DNA from: Sedimenticola sp.
GTDB taxonomy: Bacteria; Pseudomonadota; Gammaproteobacteria; Chromatiales; Chromatiaceae
DNA: 10,637 bases
NCBI GenBank assembly: GCA_027038775.1
Contig: JALWGP010000225.1
Coordinates: forward strand, 1 to 10,637
Direction: 5' to 3'
Shown here: piece after piece, positions 6,413-10,637 of the stretch
Layout: the number at the start of each line of letters is the position of its first letter
Numbering within the stretch: position 1 is the first letter of the stretch
Notes under the pieces: generated by a model
Database searches by the model: none
What the model was told of the DNA's origin: nothing
What the model saw: the letters and a program-made list of their open reading frames with translations, nothing else
Translations under genes and position numbers: made by a program

Positions 6413-6943
6413 ATGCTGCCCATGCATTCTTTCGATCCCCCACTGAGCCGCAATCAGCGGGCGCAACTGCGTGCCCTCACGGACCAGTGGATCGCCCGCG
6501 CGGAAGCGCTGTGGGGACGGCGACTGGCGCCGGTGGAGGTCCGCTTCGATCTCACGGGCGCCGCCGCGGGCCAGTACCGCCCCCACCCTTCGCCCTGCAT
6601 CCGCTACAACGGAATGCTGGCCGCCCTCCAGTTCGAGGCCTTCTGCCGCCACACGCCGGCCCACGAGGTGGCCCATCACGTGGTGGCCAGACTTCACGGG
6701 CCAGGACGGACGAGACCGCATGGAGCGGAGTGGCGGGCGGTGATGCAGGCCTTCGGGCTGGAGCCCAGGCGCTGCCACGACTACGACCTCGGTTCGATGC
6801 CCCTGCGGCGCCAGCGCCGCTTCCGCTACCGCTGCGCTTGCCGCGAGCACGAGCTGAGCGCCACCCGCCACAACCGGGTATTGCGGGGCGAGCGGCGTTA
6901 CTTGTGCCGCGCCTGCGGGGAGCTCCTGCGCCCCGAGGGGTGA
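6413..6943 (+). CDS. SprT-family zinc metallopeptidase-like protein, copy 2
   Basis: A 176-residue SprT-like protein, clearly paralogous to the gene at 743-1255: the two align without gaps over about 166 residues at roughly 60% identity by eye, highest around the active site and the zinc-ribbon region. HEVAH is at residues 84-88, the probable third ligand is His103 (RPHGAEW), and the ribbon cysteines are Cys141, Cys143, Cys165 and Cys168. The start is either ATG 6413 or ATG 6422; neither has a well-spaced ribosome binding site (GGAGG at 6395-6399 is 13 bases before 6413). It is divergent from the envelope/two-component operon with only 75 bp between start codons, and its last 46 bp overlap the convergent PepSY-TM gene. 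Confidence 0.87.
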   Translation: MLPMHSFDPPLSRNQRAQLRALTDQWIARAEALWGRRLAPVEVRFDLTGAAAGQYRPHPSPCIRYNGMLAALQFEAFCRHTPAHEVAHHVVARLHGPGRTRPHGAEWRAVMQAFGLEPRRCHDYDLGSMPLRRQRRFRYRCACREHELSATRHNRVLRGERRYLCRACGELLRPEG

Positions 6944-8301
6944 CGCCTGCGACGACGGTGGTGCAGCCACTTGAGAAAGCCGGTGTAGAGAAGCAGCAGC
7001 GAGGCGATCACGGCCAGGTCGTTGAGCCAGACCCACTGCCCCCAGAGCAGCTCCCCGTCGTGGAGCCCCAGCAGGATGTGGTAGAGGGAGGTGGAGTTCC
7101 ATTTCGGCAGGGGCGGCGGCTCGCCCCGGGTGGAGAAGGCGCGCACCCTGCCCTCCTCCCGGTAGAAGTCCCGCGGCATGTGGGGCGTTCCTTCCAGCTC
7201 GACCCACCCCTTCTCCGCCAGCAGGCGGTTGGGAGCGCCCATGCCGCTCACCAGCAGGCGGTCGCCCAGCCGCTTCATGCGCCATGCGAACCCCTCGCTC
7301 TCCAGCACCCAGTGCTCCAGGTCGGTACTGGAAAAGACGCCCAGCCGGTTGCCGATGCGGTAGCGTTCACCGTCGAAGTCGAAGCCCCAGACGTCGGTGG
7401 CCAGGCTGCGGTAGACCGGCGGCAGCCAGGCGGTGTCCAGGGTGACGCTGCGCAGCACGCCGCGAAAGAGACCCGCGTGGTCGAGAAAGAGGCCGGTGAC
7501 GCCAAAGAGGACGAAGACCAGCAGGAACAGGGGCAGCTGGCTGCCGTGGGCGTGGGTCTTGAGCCAGAAACGGAGGGAACCTCCCCGCCCCTTGCGCCGC
7601 CGCGCCCGCACCTTGAGCCAGATGACGAAACCGCCCAGGCTCAGGAAGAAGAGTACGCCCGCCAGGAAGTCGTTGAACAGGAGGGAGGCGTCGCCGTCCA
7701 CCAGGCCCCGGCCGTAGTGGAGGTCCCGCACCAGGCGCCCCAGGGTCACGCGGCGGGGCAGCACCGAAGGTGCAGGCGGGCGCCAGGAGAGCGGCTCTTC
7801 CCGTCCGCGGTGGTCCACGCGGTAGAGCTGCCGCTTGTCCACCACCGCCCAGACGAAGCCGCCGTGAAGATTCACCGAGGTCACCGGCTTGCCCACCAGG
7901 GCGAAGGGGTGCCAGTGGCGCCCCCCGTCCTCGCTGGACCACAGGCCCCGGGTGGTGGCCGCGAGAAGCAGTGACCAGTCCGGCCCGGCCGCCAGCGCCA
8001 GCACCTGGCGGGGCAGGACGAGCTCGAAACTGCCGCCGCCGTCCAGGGAACGGTAGAGGCCGCGCCGGGTGCCCGCCAGTACCTGTTGCGGGTCGCCGGG
8101 ATTCACCCGGTAGGCCTCCACCGCGCGCGGCTTCTTCGCCTCCATGCTCGCCGGCACCCACCGGTCGTCCACCGTGATCCGCCAGAGAAAGTCGAAGTTC
8201 TCGTGGTCCAGGAAGAAACCGGTGAGCGCCAGCAGCGCCAGGACCAGGCCCGCGCCCAGCCCGGCGTACTTGTGGAGCAGGAAGAGGGTATACCGCCTCA
8301 C
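6898..8301 (-). CDS. PepSY-TM-type inner-membrane protein with internal duplication
   Basis: A 467-residue membrane protein that starts at a GTG overlapping the receptor gene's stop (GTGA). Four membrane segments lie at about 12-32, 207-230, 254-275 and 425-446. The protein is two copies of one unit: TGFFLDH ends TM1 and TGLFLDH ends TM3, and a LHYGRGL/FND segment before TM2 parallels LHDGELL/LND before TM4. Histidines recur at equivalent places (10, 33, 195; 250/252, 275, 408/414). The loops after TM1 and TM3 hold Asp-box-like motifs: SLDGGGSF (85-92), SEDGGRHW (123-130) and SSTDLEHW (324-331). PepSY-TM proteins next to siderophore receptors (FoxB, PiuB types) are linked to iron reduction or release at the inner membrane; that role is inferred here. 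The basic His/Arg-rich tail is encoded antisense to the end of sprT copy 2. Confidence 0.82.
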   Translation of the reverse strand: MRRYTLFLLHKYAGLGAGLVLALLALTGFFLDHENFDFLWRITVDDRWVPASMEAKKPRAVEAYRVNPGDPQQVLAGTRRGLYRSLDGGGSFELVLPRQVLALAAGPDWSLLLAATTRGLWSSEDGGRHWHPFALVGKPVTSVNLHGGFVWAVVDKRQLYRVDHRGREEPLSWRPPAPSVLPRRVTLGRLVRDLHYGRGLVDGDASLLFNDFLAGVLFFLSLGGFVIWLKVRARRRKGRGGSLRFWLKTHAHGSQLPLFLLVFVLFGVTGLFLDHAGLFRGVLRSVTLDTAWLPPVYRSLATDVWGFDFDGERYRIGNRLGVFSSTDLEHWVLESEGFAWRMKRLGDRLLVSGMGAPNRLLAEKGWVELEGTPHMPRDFYREEGRVRAFSTRGEPPPLPKWNSTSLYHILLGLHDGELLWGQWVWLNDLAVIASLLLLYTGFLKWLHHRRRRRHPSGRRSSPQARHK

Positions 8302-10388
8302 CAGCGGGTTTCCACACCCAGGTAGAACTGGCGCGGACCGCCGGGGGTGTACTTCTCCTTGCCCCAGCTATAGGTGGCCCGCTCCGCGTAGACCTCGTCG
8401 GTGAGGTTGTCGATCTTGGCGTAGAGATCGACGCTCTCGCTCAGGTTGTACGAGAACTTGAGGTTCCACAGGTCGTAGCCGTCGTACTCGTACTGGTTGG
8501 CGTCATCCATCCACCAGGAGTCCACGTACTGCCACTCCAGCATGGAGGTGAGTCCCGGCGCCCACTCCGGCCGGTAGTGGATGCGCACGTTGGCCAGGTC
8601 GTTGGGGGCGTTGGCCTGCTCGTTGTCGCCGTAATTCTCGTCGTCGTCATAGTTGTGCTTCGAGCGGCTGTAGGCGATGCCTGTGGACCACTCGTCGGTC
8701 CAGTGGGAGACCAGGGTGACCTCCAGGCCCCTGTGCAGGGTCTTGCCGCCGTTGACGTAGTAGTCCTCGCCCGCGGTGTTGGTGCGGCGAACGATGGTGT
8801 CGTCGATGATCATGTAATAGGCGGCAAGCTCGACATAGTGGGTGCCCCAGGTGGCCTTGTAGCCCAGCTCGAAGGTGTCGGTGGTCTCCGGGTCCAGCGA
8901 GTACTCGGCGTTGTCCACCTTGCGCATGTAGAGGCGCGACGCCTGCGGAATGCGGAAGCCGTTGGCGTAGCGGGCGTAGACCAGCTGGTTCTCCTCGGGA
9001 TTCCAGGAGAGATCCAGCTTGGGACTCCAGTGGTGGAAGGTGTAGTCGTGATCGTCGGAGACGCGGAAGTAGTCGGAGGTGGCGTAGCGGCCGTCCGCCG
9101 TGTTGTTGGTGTACTCGAAGCGGCTGGCGTCGTAGCGCAGGCCGGCGCCGAGGGTCCACTGCTCGGCCAGCCGGTACTCCAGCCTCACGTAGGGCGCCAC
9201 CGCCGTGTAGTCCACGTCGTAGTCATAGATGGCGCCCGCCGGCACCGGCGACCCCCAGCCCGTGGGCACATAGTCGAAGAGCTGGTCGTACTTCTGTTCC
9301 GCCTTGGTGTACTCGAAGTCGAGACCGAAGAGGGAACGGAGCCGGTCGTGCTGCATGTCGGCCTTGAGCAGCAGGCCGAAGGTGTCCAGCTGGGTGTCGT
9401 TCTGCGGCAGGTTGTCGTTCCAGGTGGCCACGTAGCGGTTGCGGTTGCTGCGCAGATAGAGGATGCCGTCGAGCACGGTGTTCTCGAACGAGGTGTTGGT
9501 CCACTGGGTGCTCAGCCGCATGAAGTCGAACTTGCGCTTGATGGGGATGCCCGAGTTCAGCGCACCCGCGATGTCGCCCACGGACTCCCGATCCTCCTCC
9601 AGGGCATCCAGGCCGATGAGGCTGCCGGCCATCTCGGCATCGGTCTTGTTCCACAGGAACACGGTGCGCAGGCGGTTGTTCCCGTCGAGCTCCGCCAGGT
9701 GGACCGCCGAGAGCTCGTCCCGGCTCCAGGCGGTGTGTTCCCGCCAGCCGTCGCTCTCGGCACGGGAGTAGTCCCCGCCGACGATCCCGTTGTCACCCAG
9801 CACGGCATCGCCGCCGATGCCCAGCCTCCAGTAGCTGTCGCTGCCCACGCGGAAACCACCGCGGAACCGGGACTCGTCACCCGGATCGCGGGTCAGTACG
9901 TTGACCGTGGCCGCCACCGCGTCGGACCCGTACAGGGCCGTGCCCGCACCCTTGAGCACCTCCACCCCGTGGGCCGAACCGAAGTTGGTGTAGGCCAGGC
10001 CGTTGTGGTTGAAGAAGCCCGACGACTGCACCGGTATGCCGTCCTGCAGGAAGAGGTAGTAAGGCCCGGTGTTGAGGGGCATGCGGATGGCGGTCATGTG
10101 GCCCAGGGTGGAGCCGGTCTGGCTGATGCGCACCCCCGCCAGGGAGTTGAGCAGATCCTTCTGGTAGAGCACCTGGTCCAGCCGGATCTCTTCCGTACCC
10201 TTGCTGGAGATGGCGGCGGGCGTATCCAGTGCGCGTTCCTCCTCGCGCGTGGCGGTGACCACCACGGTTTCCATCTGCTCCGCGGAAGTTTCGGCCTCCC
10301 CTGCCATCACGGATCCATGAACGAACAAAAGCGTGCCGGATGCCAGCCCGAGAACGGCGCCGACTTCCCCCTTCTTCATCTTGATCAT
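8298..10388 (-). CDS. TonB-dependent outer-membrane receptor
   Basis: A 696-residue receptor for active uptake of a chelate across the outer membrane, powered by TonB-ExbBD. The signal peptide is followed by cleavage near VMA (residue 29), a TonB box ETVVVTA at about 40-46, and a plug domain to about residue 155 that includes RMPLNTGPYYLFLQDGIP and the end motif VEVLKGAGTALYGSDAVAATVNV. A 22-strand-type barrel follows, with the classic NGFRIPQASRLY segment and a C-terminal NLTDEVYAE motif, ending in an aromatic Trp as outer-membrane proteins do. The start at 10388 has a weak AGGTG eight bases upstream; ATG 10379 is an alternative. The substrate is unknown; the PepSY-TM partner favours an iron-siderophore or other metal chelate. 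It is the first gene of a two-gene operon, with the operator-like repeats 130-170 bp upstream. Confidence 0.95.
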   Translation of the reverse strand: MIKMKKGEVGAVLGLASGTLLFVHGSVMAGEAETSAEQMETVVVTATREEERALDTPAAISSKGTEEIRLDQVLYQKDLLNSLAGVRISQTGSTLGHMTAIRMPLNTGPYYLFLQDGIPVQSSGFFNHNGLAYTNFGSAHGVEVLKGAGTALYGSDAVAATVNVLTRDPGDESRFRGGFRVGSDSYWRLGIGGDAVLGDNGIVGGDYSRAESDGWREHTAWSRDELSAVHLAELDGNNRLRTVFLWNKTDAEMAGSLIGLDALEEDRESVGDIAGALNSGIPIKRKFDFMRLSTQWTNTSFENTVLDGILYLRSNRNRYVATWNDNLPQNDTQLDTFGLLLKADMQHDRLRSLFGLDFEYTKAEQKYDQLFDYVPTGWGSPVPAGAIYDYDVDYTAVAPYVRLEYRLAEQWTLGAGLRYDASRFEYTNNTADGRYATSDYFRVSDDHDYTFHHWSPKLDLSWNPEENQLVYARYANGFRIPQASRLYMRKVDNAEYSLDPETTDTFELGYKATWGTHYVELAAYYMIIDDTIVRRTNTAGEDYYVNGGKTLHRGLEVTLVSHWTDEWSTGIAYSRSKHNYDDDENYGDNEQANAPNDLANVRIHYRPEWAPGLTSMLEWQYVDSWWMDDANQYEYDGYDLWNLKFSYNLSESVDLYAKIDNLTDEVYAERATYSWGKEKYTPGGPRQFYLGVETRW

Positions 10389-10585
10389 GACACTGCACCT
10401 GAAATTTGAAAGGTTGGACGGATGTTCCCCATGACCGTGGAAGGAGGCCGGGGAACGGGACGGGCGGGGATGATACCTTTCCGGGCAGGCGATGGGAATT
10501 GATTTATGTTATTTTTCAATTACTTGAGTCATTTAGCGCAAGCAATGTGTCAAATGGCGCAATTCAGGCGGGAGAGGCCGACGGG
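10389..10585. promoter_or_regulatory. Control region upstream of the receptor operon
   Basis: About 197 bp lie between the receptor start and a possible divergent start at 10586. The part from about 10498 to 10535 is markedly AT-rich within GC-rich surroundings and likely holds the promoter. A minus-strand TAACAT at 10511-10506 is a possible -10 (four of six bases), with the second repeat copy covering the -35 position. No clear Fur-box palindrome was recognised. Confidence 0.45.
10525..10562 (-). repeat. Two 17-bp direct repeats with 21-bp period (candidate operator)
   Basis: On the minus strand TTGCGCCATTTGACACA (10562-10546) is followed by TTGCGCTAAATGACTCA (10541-10525), identical at 13 of 17 positions and exactly 21 bp apart. 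Conserved cores are TTGCGC and TGAC. Two helical turns between same-orientation sites is the geometry used by AraC-family activators, many of which control siderophore receptor genes. The bound protein is not known. Confidence 0.5.
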
Positions 10586-10637
10586 ATGGAGCCGGTGATG
10601 AGTTCCCGCTTCTGCGGGCGGCTTATGGCCTTGATGG
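10586..10637 (+). CDS. Possible start of a divergent gene (3' partial)
   Basis: A reading frame opens at ATG 10586, after GGAG at 10571-10574, and runs off the right edge; 17 codons are visible. An in-frame GTG at 10547 could extend it, but would place the start within the direct repeats. A divergent regulator gene for the receptor operon would be expected in this position, but too little sequence is present to recognise a family. Confidence 0.25.
   Translation, partial: MEPVMSSRFCGRLMALM

Noticed and set aside
6338..7285. Upstream extension of the glycine-zipper reading frame
   Set aside because: The extension is antisense to sprT copy 2 and to the PepSY-TM gene end; a signal peptide and a strong GGAGGAAAG site define the start at 6337.
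6487..7974. 495-codon open frame on the + strand across sprT copy 2 and the PepSY-TM gene
   Set aside because: Out of frame with SprT and antisense to the membrane protein; composition is Pro/Gly/Arg-rich without motifs.
8577..10409. 610-codon open frame on the + strand opposite the TonB receptor
   Set aside because: Its translation is Val/Gly/His-rich low-complexity sequence with no family motifs; it is a by-product of codon bias in the receptor gene, which has full family features.
10605..10618. CCCGC-TTCT-GCGGG hairpin near the right edge
   Set aside because: Short, without a T-run on either strand, and inside a possible coding frame; such stems are common by chance in GC-rich DNA.

Overview
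The window looks like chromosomal DNA from a GC-rich gammaproteobacterium. The PhoP-like regulator and kinase, the SufA-SufE pair, the SprT proteins and the TonB-dependent receptor all have a gammaproteobacterial style. A sulfur-oxidising or halophilic Chromatiales-like host is a guess that the sequence cannot settle. No phage, IS element, tRNA, rRNA or CRISPR array was seen.

Left part (about 1-3480, + strand): the tail of a Suf iron-sulfur assembly operon (5'-truncated sufA-like gene, then sufE overlapping by ATGA), followed seven bases later by a SprT-type zinc metalloprotein gene with a TTG start. After a 144-bp gap comes a two-gene unit in visibly more AT-rich DNA: a small exported four-cysteine protein and a large exported YtcJ-type amidohydrolase.

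Middle (6337 down to 3514, - strand): a tightly packed four-gene operon encoding a glycine-zipper envelope protein, a small periplasmic PepSY protein, a PhoP-like response regulator and a PhoQ-like sensor kinase. Gaps are 4 bp, 4 bp and a 4-bp overlap. A direct repeat with 11-bp period, placed 11 bp before a candidate -10 box, lies upstream and resembles a PhoP-type operator, which suggests autoregulation. A second SprT gene, a paralogue of the first at about 60% identity, is divergent from this operon.

Right part (10388 down to 6898, - strand): an outer-membrane TonB-dependent receptor overlaps (GTGA) an inner-membrane PepSY-TM-type protein. The latter shows an internal two-fold duplication, repeated histidines at its membrane segments and Asp-box-like motifs in its soluble loops. 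The pairing suggests uptake of a metal chelate, probably iron, with processing or reduction at the inner membrane; the substrate is unknown. Upstream is an AT-rich control region with two 17-bp direct repeats exactly 21 bp apart, and possibly the start of a divergent gene running off the right edge.

The most unusual items are the duplicated PepSY-TM protein with Asp-box loops, the glycine-zipper/PepSY/two-component operon with its candidate operator, the 21-bp-phased repeats, and two SprT paralogues within 6 kb.
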